From positions 1 to 23,649 of the forward strand of contig NZ_DLHL01000019.1 of assembly GCF_002483225.1 (NCBI RefSeq): 23,649 bases of DNA, written 5' to 3'. The position numbers were made by a program, and so were the translations under genes. The notes under the pieces are model-generated. The model worked only from the letters and a program-made list of their open reading frames with translations. It was not told the DNA's origin and searched no databases. Positions 1 through 8,042 of this stretch are shown piece by piece. Source of the stretch: Gemmatimonas sp. UBA7669 (lineage in GTDB: Bacteria > Gemmatimonadota > Gemmatimonadetes > Gemmatimonadales > Gemmatimonadaceae). Positions within the stretch are counted from its first letter, which is position 1. Every line of letters starts with the position of its first letter.

Positions 1-115
1 GCTGGCCCTGCTGGCCCTGCTGCCCTTGCTGGCCCTGCTGCCCTTGCTGCCCCTGCTGACCCTGCTGGCCCTGCTGCCCTTGCTGCCCTTGCTGCCCTTG
101 CTGCCCTTGCTGGCC
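1..115 (-). repeat. 9-bp tandem repeat encoding (Gly-Gln-Gln)n
   Basis: Nearly 13 consecutive 9-base units (plus-strand form CTGCTGCCC/GCC with TTG variants) encode Gly-Gln-Gln in the DUF4175-like gene, residues 1003-1040 and beyond. The array continues past the left edge, so its true length is unknown. Units differ mainly at synonymous positions (GGC/GGG/GGT, CAG/CAA). Unit length is a multiple of three, so copy-number change would alter protein length without shifting the frame. Confidence 0.95.
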
Positions 116-3100
116 ACTCATGCGATCACGCAGCGACTCCATGCTCGCCACCAGCTCGCGCGTGCGCTCCAGCGTGCGCTTCTGACGACGGGCCACCGAC
201 TCACCCTGCAGCGCCCCGGTGGCCGCACGCAGCTTGTCCGCCACATCGCGCACGTTCTCGCTGATCTGCCCTTCGAAGGCGTTCTGATACTCCACTGATC
301 CGCCGCGGGCCACCTGCTTGGAGAACTCGATCTTGTCGGCCAGACGCATCTCCCGCATGGCATCGGCCGCCTCCGACACCGCCGACGCAGCGCGTGGCTG
401 ATCACGACGCGCCGCACGCGCTACGCGATCCGCTTCGCTCTCGAGCTGCCGCACTGCGTCCCGCAGCGCGTCCTTCTGCTGCGACAGCTCCTGCAAACGT
501 TCGCCACGCGCCGCGCCACTCGCCGCCTGCAGACCACGCATCTCCTCGGCAATGCGCTGCTGACGTGACTCGAGCTCCCGCGCGCGATCAGCCAGTCGCT
601 GCACGCCCTGATTGGTGGCCGCTTCGCGCGCGCTCTCCACGTTGCGCGTGGCGCGGTTGAGTTCCTCGAGCGCCGCATTGCCCTGCGTGCCGGAACCACT
701 TGCGGCACGCCGCATGTTGTCGGCCGCCTGCTGCAACTGCTGCGCCGCACGCGTCAGCTCCGGGTTGTTCTGCTCGCGCGAGAGTCGTTCCAGACGCCGC
801 GCCTCTTCCTCGGCCTGACGTGCCAGTTCGCGCTGCGCGCCACTGCTGCCGGCATTCGGCGTTCCCGCCGATTGGCTGCCCGCCGCACCGCCAGACTGTC
901 CACCAGACTGGCTGCCCTGCTGTCCACCCTGCTGCGCCAAACGCTGCCGCATGGCGTCGGCCATGCGCTGCATGCGCTCGTTCTCCTGCTGCTGACGCGC
1001 TGCCAACTGACGCAGGCGTTCGAGCGACGCATCGACCTCCTGTTGCGCCGCCTGCTCGGGACGCGACTGCTGCACGGTCTCGTACTGATTGCGCTGCTTG
1101 TCGGTCTCGAGCTCAAACAGGTCAGCCAGATCCTCGGCGTTGCGCTGCCCGCCACCGCCGCCACCACCACCGCCACCCTGTTGCTGCTGCTGCAACTGCA
1201 CGTCGCGGTACATGGCCTCGGCCCGCTGCAGACGCTGCAGCGCCCGCTGCTCGGCCGCCAGCGCGTCACCGCCGCGCACCCGGCCCAGCAGCTCCTCGGC
1301 CGACTTGAGCTCCGCGGCACCCTGCGCCAGTTCGCCGCGGATCTTCGCGAACATCGTGTCGCTGTCAGCCACACCACGTTCCGTCAGACGTGTCACCAGC
1401 TGCTCCACATCCGTGCGCAGCCGGCCTTCGCTGATGGCGAGCGTGGTCATGTCCTGACGACGCTGCTTGTCGGCGGTGGCGGCACTGTCGCGCAACCAGT
1501 TGAACGTGGCCGACACGATCTCGCGCTGACGCTGCACAAATCCGTCGGGTGAGTCGCCCTGCTGGCCGGCACCACCACCACCCTGCTGCGGCGCGTCGTC
1601 CGACTGCCGATAGTCCTTGCCGAACGGTCGGATTTCGAGGAAGTACACATCACTGCTGCCCACCTTGCCCGCGCCGTCACGTACCACGGCATGGTAGGCC
1701 ACGAGGTCGCCGGGCTGCAGCGGCAGTTCTTCGAGGAAGAGGGTGTGGGCACCCTGCGCCTCACGCGGCCGGCTACCCACACCGCCCGGCATCTTCACCG
1801 TCTGCTCCGCGCCGCCATTGACGCGATACCGCAGCTCGAGCGAGGTCACACCCAAGTCATCGCTGGCATCCACCGCGATCGTCACCTCGTCGGTGTTGGA
1901 CACCTTCGTGTCGCGCCCCGGCTCACTGATGCGCACCACCGGCGCCCGGTCGGGAATGGCGTCCACCACGTACTCCACGGCACCTGCCACAATCGTTCCG
2001 TCGGTCGTGCGCAGGTCCACATGATAGAAACCGCTGCGCGCGACGCGGAAGCTGCCACTCACCCGGCCCGCACTGTCAGCCACCAGTGGCACCGTGCTGC
2101 CATCGTCGAAGCGCAGCGTGCCACCAGCCACCGCGCGCGTGACGGCCGCATGGACGGTGACGGTTGTACCCACGATGGCCGCGACATCGCCGCCGTCATC
2201 GATGTGTTCACGCGGCAAACCGCTGTACGCCGGGAACTGCAGGTCCAGCGACACCCGCGAGACGGCCGGCATGTCGTTGACCGTGAGACGGAACACGGCC
2301 GAACGCACGTCGGCCGACTCCACGTAGTACTCGGTGGGCGTCACGATGTCGAACAGCCGCGAACGAAAGCGCGCCGAATCGGCCGACGGCACCATCGGCA
2401 GTCGCTGCCATTCCGTCGTCGCGCCACTGTCGCTGCGGAACACCAGCTCGGCGCCACTGGCGGCAAAGCCCACCAGGGTGGCCTCCACCTCAATGGCTCC
2501 ACCACGCGGCACGCTGGCGTTGCCCGGTTCAATGCTCAAGGCGCGCACCGGTACGGCGGCCTGCGCCGTGCCGAATGGCATGAACAAGACCCGCGCTCCG
2601 TCGCGCACTGACTGCGGACCCAGCACCAGCAGCAGCGTGGCGCCAACAGCCAGCAACCCTGACCACTGGCCCGCACGGATCATGCGTGGGCGCTCGAGAC
2701 TGGCGTCGCGCGGCAGCGTACGAATGGCGTCGTGGGCGCGGCGCATGAGTCGCTCGGACAACGACGGCGAGAGGCGTTGTGCGACCGGCGTTTCGGCTTC
2801 CTGCACGGCAGCAAGCAACGCCTGACGCAGCGATGGCGCCCGCTCTTCCACGTAGAGCGCAAAGCGCTGGGGGCTGGCGCGGGTGAGCAGCGGCATGATG
2901 AGCCCGCGAATGACCGCGGCCGCAATCACTGCGTAACCGAACAGACGCGCCATCAGCAGCGTGGGGCCTTCGCCGCCCAGCAGCGTCAGCACACCCCACG
3001 ATGCGACCACGGCCAGTACCACGGCCGCGAGTACCCACACGAGAGACTCGAGCAGCACACGCAGGCGCCACTGGCGGCGCAGCTGTTCGAGCGTGGCGAG

Positions 3101-3121
3101 CAGTTGGCGATCGGGACTCAT
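1..3121 (-). CDS. DUF4175-like large membrane protein, C terminus cut by window edge
   Basis: An open frame of 1040 codons runs from an ATG at 3121 to the window edge without a stop, so the C terminus is missing. What is seen: predicted membrane segments at about residues 24-47, 58-79 and 154-168; a beta-rich, probably Ig-like extracytoplasmic part (about 190-480); then a long Gln/Arg/Glu-rich helical region likely to form coiled coils. That region is interrupted by five Gln plus ten Gly (Gly at 649-658) and ends in GQQ repeats from residue 1003. This architecture matches DUF4175 proteins, which often sit in MoxR/VWA clusters; their biochemical role is not established. The start is supported by a GGAGGAAG ribosome site 7 bases upstream and an ATGA overlap with the BatA-like gene. 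It is the last visible gene of the eight-gene cluster and may be an envelope scaffold; that role is inference. Confidence 0.75.
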   Translation of the reverse strand, partial: MSPDRQLLATLEQLRRQWRLRVLLESLVWVLAAVVLAVVASWGVLTLLGGEGPTLLMARLFGYAVIAAAVIRGLIMPLLTRASPQRFALYVEERAPSLRQALLAAVQEAETPVAQRLSPSLSERLMRRAHDAIRTLPRDASLERPRMIRAGQWSGLLAVGATLLLVLGPQSVRDGARVLFMPFGTAQAAVPVRALSIEPGNASVPRGGAIEVEATLVGFAASGAELVFRSDSGATTEWQRLPMVPSADSARFRSRLFDIVTPTEYYVESADVRSAVFRLTVNDMPAVSRVSLDLQFPAYSGLPREHIDDGGDVAAIVGTTVTVHAAVTRAVAGGTLRFDDGSTVPLVADSAGRVSGSFRVARSGFYHVDLRTTDGTIVAGAVEYVVDAIPDRAPVVRISEPGRDTKVSNTDEVTIAVDASDDLGVTSLELRYRVNGGAEQTVKMPGGVGSRPREAQGAHTLFLEELPLQPGDLVAYHAVVRDGAGKVGSSDVYFLEIRPFGKDYRQSDDAPQQGGGGAGQQGDSPDGFVQRQREIVSATFNWLRDSAATADKQRRQDMTTLAISEGRLRTDVEQLVTRLTERGVADSDTMFAKIRGELAQGAAELKSAEELLGRVRGGDALAAEQRALQRLQRAEAMYRDVQLQQQQQGGGGGGGGGGQRNAEDLADLFELETDKQRNQYETVQQSRPEQAAQQEVDASLERLRQLAARQQQENERMQRMADAMRQRLAQQGGQQGSQSGGQSGGAAGSQSAGTPNAGSSGAQRELARQAEEEARRLERLSREQNNPELTRAAQQLQQAADNMRRAASGSGTQGNAALEELNRATRNVESAREAATNQGVQRLADRARELESRQQRIAEEMRGLQAASGAARGERLQELSQQKDALRDAVRQLESEADRVARAARRDQPRAASAVSEAADAMREMRLADKIEFSKQVARGGSVEYQNAFEGQISENVRDVADKLRAATGALQGESVARRQKRTLERTRELVASMESLRDRMSGQQGQQGQQGQQGQQGQQGQQGQQGQQGQQGQQGQQGQ

Positions 3122-5268
3122 CGTGCTTCCTCCGCCCGCGCTGACGGGCTGGCTGCCTCGTTGGTACCCCTTCGGGTACTGCGACCTGCTGTACTCAAGT
3201 TGCTGCCGGTAATGCTGCGCCGGGCCTGTCCTCGTCGTCCGCGTGTGGCCACCCAGGTTTCGATGGCCAGCAGCGCTAGTACAGCCATGATGAAGAAGCG
3301 CCACGGATTCTGCCGACGCTCGAGGTCCACCAGTGACTCCGTGGCTTCACCTGAGGCACCGGCCGTTGCGGCCGCGGCACTGGCGGCGCTGTCCGTCGTG
3401 GTGCGCACACCCAGCAGCAACTCCGCCGTATCGAGCGGTGTGAGCTCCCCTTCCGACGGGGGCACATTCACCGCAACCACCGCAACCGGCGTGCCGCTGG
3501 CCTGCCGGTTGTACGCGGCGTACACGCCCGCGTCGTTGAGCGGCACTGCCGCACCCATGGAATCGGCGACGGGGCGCAGCAGACTGGCATCAGGCGCCGT
3601 TACCACCGGGTCCGTCATGCCGGTGGCAAGCGCCCAGCGCTCACCAACGCTGCGCCAGAGCGGCGTGGCATCGCGTCCCGATGTATGCAGCATGAGCTGC
3701 CGCACGAATGGTAGATAGGCCGGCTGTACGGGGAAGTCACCCAGCAGATTGTCCAGCGGCAGTGCCAGCATCACCACACGACCGGCGCCCATGCGCTGCT
3801 CCACCACGGCAGGCAAGCCATCATCAAAGCGTGCGATCACGTCACTGCCCGCGGCAGGCGTGAGACGCGGATAGCGCAGTGCCCGCACGCTGCGAATTGC
3901 CTCGGGCACATCGCGGAACGGCGCAAGCAGCGGGTGCTCCATGCGGAGTTCGCGCAAACTGCCGCCGCGGTCGCTCAACCGATCTGCGCTGCCATCCACC
4001 TCGGCCGGCACAATGGACGCGTTGGTCGTACGCGCCGCCGCCACGCGTCGGCCCGCCACCACCACCAGCCCGCCGCCCTGTTCCACCCACTGTTTCAGCG
4101 CCTCGTTGGCCGGTGGCAGGGCATCCCAGAACACCAGCACCGCAGAGCGAGTAAGCGCATCACCCGCGGGGAGTGCCGGCATGCGATCGACGCGCACGGC
4201 GGGTGCCTGTCCGATGCCCAGGGCGCGCTCGAAGAACAGCGTTTCACTGGCACGAACGTCGCCGCCAGCCACCAGCGCCACGCGCAGGGCGTCATCGCGA
4301 GGCACCACGGCCACCAGCGTATCATCGGCCGCCAACAAGTCGGGCGACAGCGCCACACGCAGCGTCACCGGCCCATCGGGAGCGGGAACGGGATCAAAGG
4401 TGATGACCGTTTCGCCGTCTGCGGCCAGCGCCACGCTCTTGCTGTTGGCTTCGCGTCCATTGACGCTGAGCGATGCCGTGACGGTGCGCGCGGCGGAGTC
4501 ACCACGTGTGTACACGCGGGCCTTGACGGCCAACTGCGTACGCTCGCCCGACACCACGCGGCGTGCATCGAGCGTACGCAGCACCGAATTGCGCCAGCGC
4601 TCAGGCCCCACCGCCACACCATGCACACGAACGCCAGTGGGCAGTTCCACGCCGGCAATGCCGCTGGCGCTGGCCCGCTGCAGATCGGACACCACCACCA
4701 GCTCCGCGTCGGCAAACGGGGCATCGAGCAGCACCTGCCGCCCGGTGCGCAGCGCCGGGGCCAGCTTGGTGCCACGCGGCAACGGCTTGAGGGTCTGCAG
4801 CGCGCCGAGCACCGCTGCCTTGTCGGTAGTGAGCCGCTGCACCACTTCCGCCGCGTCATCGTAGGCCACCAGCGCAACCCGGTCACCGGCGCCCTGCCGA
4901 TTCACAATGGCCCGCGCTGAATCGACGGCACGCGCCCAGACGCCCTCGTACCCCATGCTCTGCGAGCGATCAAGCAGAATGACCGTGGCGCCGGCCTGCG
5001 CGTCGGCCGAAGCCGTCGAGCCGGACGTGAGCACCGGACGCGCGAAGGCCAGCGCCAGCAGCGCCAGCGCCGCGGCGCGCAGCAGCAGCAGCGGCCAGTC
5101 GGTGATGCGCTGCCGTTGCTCGGTGCGAATGGGCAGCTTCTGCAGGAACATCAGCGAGGGGAAACGCAGCGGCCGGTCGCGATCCTTGTTGCGCAAGTGC
5201 AGCAGCAAGGGCACGGCCAGCGCCACGAGGCCCGCCAGAAACGCCGGAACGAGGAAGCCGAGGCCCAT
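3118..5268 (-). CDS. BatA-like membrane protein with VWA domain
   Basis: 716 residues. The N terminus has the typical BatA-domain layout: a hydrophobic segment at 4-23, a basic stretch with RFPSL at 35-39, and a second hydrophobic segment at about 58-80. A VWA domain follows with the metal-site motif DRSQS (D100, S102, S104). The middle is beta-rich. A glutamine-amidotransferase-like strand/turn motif (LKQWVEQGGGLVVVAGRR, 391-408) lies further on and lacks a nucleophile cysteine. A C-terminal membrane helix at about 657-674 precedes a 38-residue basic/Ser-rich tail. The gene starts 2 bases after the DUF58 stop with no clear ribosome site, suggesting re-initiation, and overlaps the next gene by ATGA. 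BatA-type VWA proteins are membrane partners of MoxR ATPases; the target complex here is unknown. Confidence 0.85.
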   Translation of the reverse strand: MGLGFLVPAFLAGLVALAVPLLLHLRNKDRDRPLRFPSLMFLQKLPIRTEQRQRITDWPLLLLRAAALALLALAFARPVLTSGSTASADAQAGATVILLDRSQSMGYEGVWARAVDSARAIVNRQGAGDRVALVAYDDAAEVVQRLTTDKAAVLGALQTLKPLPRGTKLAPALRTGRQVLLDAPFADAELVVVSDLQRASASGIAGVELPTGVRVHGVAVGPERWRNSVLRTLDARRVVSGERTQLAVKARVYTRGDSAARTVTASLSVNGREANSKSVALAADGETVITFDPVPAPDGPVTLRVALSPDLLAADDTLVAVVPRDDALRVALVAGGDVRASETLFFERALGIGQAPAVRVDRMPALPAGDALTRSAVLVFWDALPPANEALKQWVEQGGGLVVVAGRRVAAARTTNASIVPAEVDGSADRLSDRGGSLRELRMEHPLLAPFRDVPEAIRSVRALRYPRLTPAAGSDVIARFDDGLPAVVEQRMGAGRVVMLALPLDNLLGDFPVQPAYLPFVRQLMLHTSGRDATPLWRSVGERWALATGMTDPVVTAPDASLLRPVADSMGAAVPLNDAGVYAAYNRQASGTPVAVVAVNVPPSEGELTPLDTAELLLGVRTTTDSAASAAAATAGASGEATESLVDLERRQNPWRFFIMAVLALLAIETWVATRGRRGQARRSITGSNLSTAGRSTRRGTNEAASPSARAEEAR
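3164..3179 (-). other. Small perfect hairpin inside the 3' end of the BatA-like gene
   Basis: GTACCC-(4 nt)-GGGTAC forms a 6-bp stem with a tetraloop (GAAG in the mRNA sense) about 45 bases before the DUF4175-like start codon. It lies in the part encoding the low-complexity tail. It could affect coupling or mRNA processing, or be chance. Confidence 0.3.
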
Positions 5269-5270
5269 GG

Positions 5271-6170
5271 TCAGCGCACCCGGCTGCGCGTGAGGCGCGC
5301 GTCGAGGTAGGCATGCAGCGCACGATCCAGCGGCTCGGACGTGTCGAGTCGCACGTAGTCGGCGCCAGCGGCTACCAGACGCTGCTCGAGTGCGCGATGA
5401 TGCGCACCGACCAGCGTGCGATACTTGTCACGCAGCGCGTCCGGCTTGAGTGGCAGCAGCACACCGGTCTCGGCATCCTCGAACGTGGTGTCGTCGTCGC
5501 CCGGCAGCTCGCGCTCGGCTGGGTCCACGACGTGAAAGAGAATGACATCGTGCCCGTGCATGCGCAGCGCGTCCAAAGCACGCCCAAGTCGCTCGGGGTC
5601 TTCGTAGCAGTCGGTCACGAGCACCACGATGCCCGTGCGCGCGCTAAGCAGTCCGACCTGCTCCACACACTCGACCAAACGGCTCGGACCGCCCACGGCC
5701 GTGGTGGCCAGCGCGTGCAACATGCGCTGGAGATGCCGCACTGAGGGCGGGATGACCTCGGTGAGCGTGGCCGTGAACGTGGCCAGCCCCACCCGGTCGC
5801 CCTGCGACTGCGACAACCATGCGAGCGACGCGGCCAGTATGCGCGCATACACGAACTTGGTGACGGTGCCGCTGCCCCAGTCCATGGACCCGCTCGCGTC
5901 CACGGCAAAGAGCACGCTCGCGTTGGTGTCCGCGTCGTACTCCTTGATGTAAAAGCGATCGGTGCGGCCGTAGACGCGCCAGTCGATGCGCCGCAAGTCG
6001 TCACCGGGCTGATAGCTGCGATGCTCGGCGAAATCGAGCGACGAGCCCTTGCGCATGGAACGGTGCTGCCCGTGCATGAAGCCGTCCACGACCGTACGCG
6101 CAAGCAGCGCCAGATCGGAGATCGTGGCGAGCAGCGCGGGGTCGAGAAAGGCGGCGGGAGCGACAGGCAT
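5271..6170 (-). CDS. DUF58 (VWA-like) protein, MoxR partner
   Basis: 299 residues, the usual length for short DUF58 proteins without membrane segments, so probably cytoplasmic. The family hallmark YQPGDDLRRIDW is at residues 53-64. A VWA-type metal-site motif follows, DASGSMD with D91, S93 and S95. GIVVLVTDCYED further on matches the later VWA strand. DUF58 proteins are almost always encoded next to MoxR ATPases and are thought to be adaptors or substrates of them. The gene starts 12 bases after the MoxR stop with only a weak ribosome site (GGA), and the BatA-like gene begins 2 bases after its stop, so the three are probably translated as a unit. Identification is firm at family level; the specific client is unknown. 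Confidence 0.92.
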   Translation of the reverse strand: MPVAPAAFLDPALLATISDLALLARTVVDGFMHGQHRSMRKGSSLDFAEHRSYQPGDDLRRIDWRVYGRTDRFYIKEYDADTNASVLFAVDASGSMDWGSGTVTKFVYARILAASLAWLSQSQGDRVGLATFTATLTEVIPPSVRHLQRMLHALATTAVGGPSRLVECVEQVGLLSARTGIVVLVTDCYEDPERLGRALDALRMHGHDVILFHVVDPAERELPGDDDTTFEDAETGVLLPLKPDALRDKYRTLVGAHHRALEQRLVAAGADYVRLDTSEPLDRALHAYLDARLTRSRVR

Positions 6171-6182
6171 GCGCGCGGTCCG

Positions 6183-7226
6183 TTACAGCGACGAGCTGGG
6201 CACCGGCACACTCTGGAGCAGACGCTCCACGATGCGATCGGTGGTCATCTTTTCCGACTGCGCCTGGAAGTTCACGAGCACACGATGACGCAGCACCGGA
6301 CGGGCCAGCGCCTTCACATCATCGAACGCGGCGCTGGCACGGCCCTGCAGAAGCGCACGGGCCTTGGCGCCCAGTACCAGCGCCTGCGCGGCGCGTACGC
6401 TGGCCCCGTAGCTCACGTACTGCCGGATATAGTCGGCCGACCCCTCGTTGCTCGGACGCGTGGCACGCACCAGCGCGACCGCGTAGCGCGTGACCGCGTC
6501 GGCAATGGGCAGACGACGCACCACCCGCTGATAGGCCAGAATCTCGTCCTTGGTGACCACCGGCTGCACGGCCTCGGGCGGCAGCGCCGTTGTGGCCTTC
6601 ACCACGGCGACTTCATCCTCCTCGGGCAGGTAGTCGAGCATGACTTCCAGCATGAAGCGGTCGAGCTGCGCTTCCGGCAGTGGATAGGTGCCCTCGAGCT
6701 CAATGGGGTTCTGCGTGGCAAACACGAAGAACGGCTTGTCGAGTTCATAGGTGCGCCCCTGCACGGTCACGCGGCGCTCCTGCATGGCTTCCAGCAGGGC
6801 CGCCTGCGTCTTGGGTGGTGTGCGGTTGATCTCGTCGGCCAGCAGCACGTTGGCGAACACCGGGCCGGGAAGAAACGCCAGGCGGCGCTGCCCGGTGGCC
6901 GGATCATCCTGAATGACATCCGTGCCCGTGACGTCGCTGGGCATGAGGTCGGGTGTGAACTGAATGCGCGAGAAGCGCAAATCGAGTGCCCGCGCGAGCG
7001 TGGAGATGAGCAGCGTCTTGGCGAGACCGGGTACGCCCACCAGCAGACAGTTGCCACCGGCGAACAGGGCGATGAGGGCCTGCTCCACCACGGCATCCTG
7101 CCCGACGATCACCTTGCGCAGCTCGGCGGCAATGCGCTGACCAGCGCCCTGCAGCCGGTCGGCCAGGGTGGCATCGTCGAGATGGTCGAACTCAGTGGCG
7201 GCGGCGCCTTGCACGGGTGCGGTCAC
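6183..7226 (-). CDS. MoxR-family AAA+ ATPase
   Basis: 347 residues. Walker A is GVPGLAKT at 64-71, Walker B is LLADEINR at 128-135, sensor 1 is FATQNP at 169-174, and the conserved EGTYPLPEAQLDRF block spans about 178-191. The C-terminal helical lid is present, so all catalytic elements look intact. MoxR ATPases form hexameric rings and are regarded as chaperones for assembly or activation of protein complexes with VWA-domain partners, which here are encoded directly downstream. The start is GTG at 7226, preceded by GAGGA about 7 bases upstream; the gap to the DUF4159 gene is 24 bases, the largest in the cluster. It is most likely the energy-providing component of this eight-gene system. Confidence 0.96.
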   Translation of the reverse strand: MTAPVQGAAATEFDHLDDATLADRLQGAGQRIAAELRKVIVGQDAVVEQALIALFAGGNCLLVGVPGLAKTLLISTLARALDLRFSRIQFTPDLMPSDVTGTDVIQDDPATGQRRLAFLPGPVFANVLLADEINRTPPKTQAALLEAMQERRVTVQGRTYELDKPFFVFATQNPIELEGTYPLPEAQLDRFMLEVMLDYLPEEDEVAVVKATTALPPEAVQPVVTKDEILAYQRVVRRLPIADAVTRYAVALVRATRPSNEGSADYIRQYVSYGASVRAAQALVLGAKARALLQGRASAAFDDVKALARPVLRHRVLVNFQAQSEKMTTDRIVERLLQSVPVPSSSL

Positions 7227-7250
7227 GCGGGTCCTCGGAGGGTGAAAAGG

Positions 7251-8042
7251 TCAGCGGGTCAGCGCGTAGACGAAGTAGTTGATGCCCAGCTTGTACGCTT
7301 CGTTGGACATGTCCAGCGGATACATCCCCACGTCGGAGAACTCCCAGTAATCCGACAGGTCGTTGTTGTAGTTCACGATGGCCAACAGACGCTTCTTCGG
7401 ATCGTTGTCCTCGAAGTAGCCATAGAACGCCGACTTGTAGCCGTAGTACGGGTGACGGTAGTCCAGCGTGGCAATGCGATAGAACGAATCGAAGATCGGG
7501 TGCGAGAGCTCCATGGGCACCGCACGCAGCGACGGAAACACCCGCAGCATCTGGCTTTCGAAGTTGAACCAGTGCTCGCCGGCGAAGTCGTCGAAGATGA
7601 TGAAGCCGCCCTTGCTCAGATACTTGCGCAGTCCCAGTACTTCCGCGTCGTTGGGACGCCAGAACCCGGGTTCCGCCATGTAGGCAATCGGGTAACGACC
7701 CAGCGCCGGATCATCGAGTGTGAGAATGTTGCTGGCGTCCACGCGGATGCGCGTGGTGGACAGCTCACTCAGGATCTTCGTGAAGTTGCGTTCGCCGCGC
7801 GGATAGTCGTGCGCCCAGGGCTCGTCACGCCGACTGAAACTGAAGTCGGGCATGAGATACTTGATGCGCACCCAGGTGATGCGGCCGTCGTAGGGCACGT
7901 TGGGCAGAATGGGCTGCGGACGTCCGCCGCGCCGCTGCGCGGGCAACTCGCGCGCACCGAGCAGCAGGCCCAGCGTAGCGCCGGCAATGACGGCCAGACG
8001 CAGCGCCACCCTGAACGCTGGCATGCTGAGGAATCCGGACAT
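7251..8042 (-). CDS. DUF4159 domain protein, exported or membrane-anchored
   Basis: 263 residues. A hydrophobic N-terminal segment at about 11-30 followed by LPAQ looks like a signal peptide or anchor. The rest matches DUF4159, with NFTKILSELSTTRI at about 86-99, LRKYLSKGGFIIFDDF at about 138-153, and HPIFDSFY further on. DUF4159 is generally placed among glutamine-amidotransferase-like folds, and no catalytic Cys/His/Glu set is evident, so a binding rather than enzymatic role is plausible. The ATG overlaps the upstream stop by one base (TGATG) and has GGAGGA 8 bases upstream, fixing the start; a second Met at residue 7 is less likely. DUF4159 genes recur beside MoxR/DUF58/BatA genes, as here. 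Confidence 0.88.
   Translation of the reverse strand: MSGFLSMPAFRVALRLAVIAGATLGLLLGARELPAQRRGGRPQPILPNVPYDGRITWVRIKYLMPDFSFSRRDEPWAHDYPRGERNFTKILSELSTTRIRVDASNILTLDDPALGRYPIAYMAEPGFWRPNDAEVLGLRKYLSKGGFIIFDDFAGEHWFNFESQMLRVFPSLRAVPMELSHPIFDSFYRIATLDYRHPYYGYKSAFYGYFEDNDPKKRLLAIVNYNNDLSDYWEFSDVGMYPLDMSNEAYKLGINYFVYALTR

Noticed and set aside
1..115. Short-unit array at the left edge as a CRISPR or satellite
   Set aside because: Units are only 9 bp with no spacers and encode an in-frame GQQ tract of the gene.
26..298. Plus-strand Leu/Pro-rich small protein resembling a membrane peptide
   Set aside because: It is the complement of the GQQ repeat read in another frame, and there is no ribosome site.
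1691..2611. 306-codon plus-strand open frame opposite the DUF4175-like gene
   Set aside because: The minus frame is open for 1040 codons with membrane segments, a good ribosome site and operon coupling; the plus frame is His/Arg-rich with no domain.
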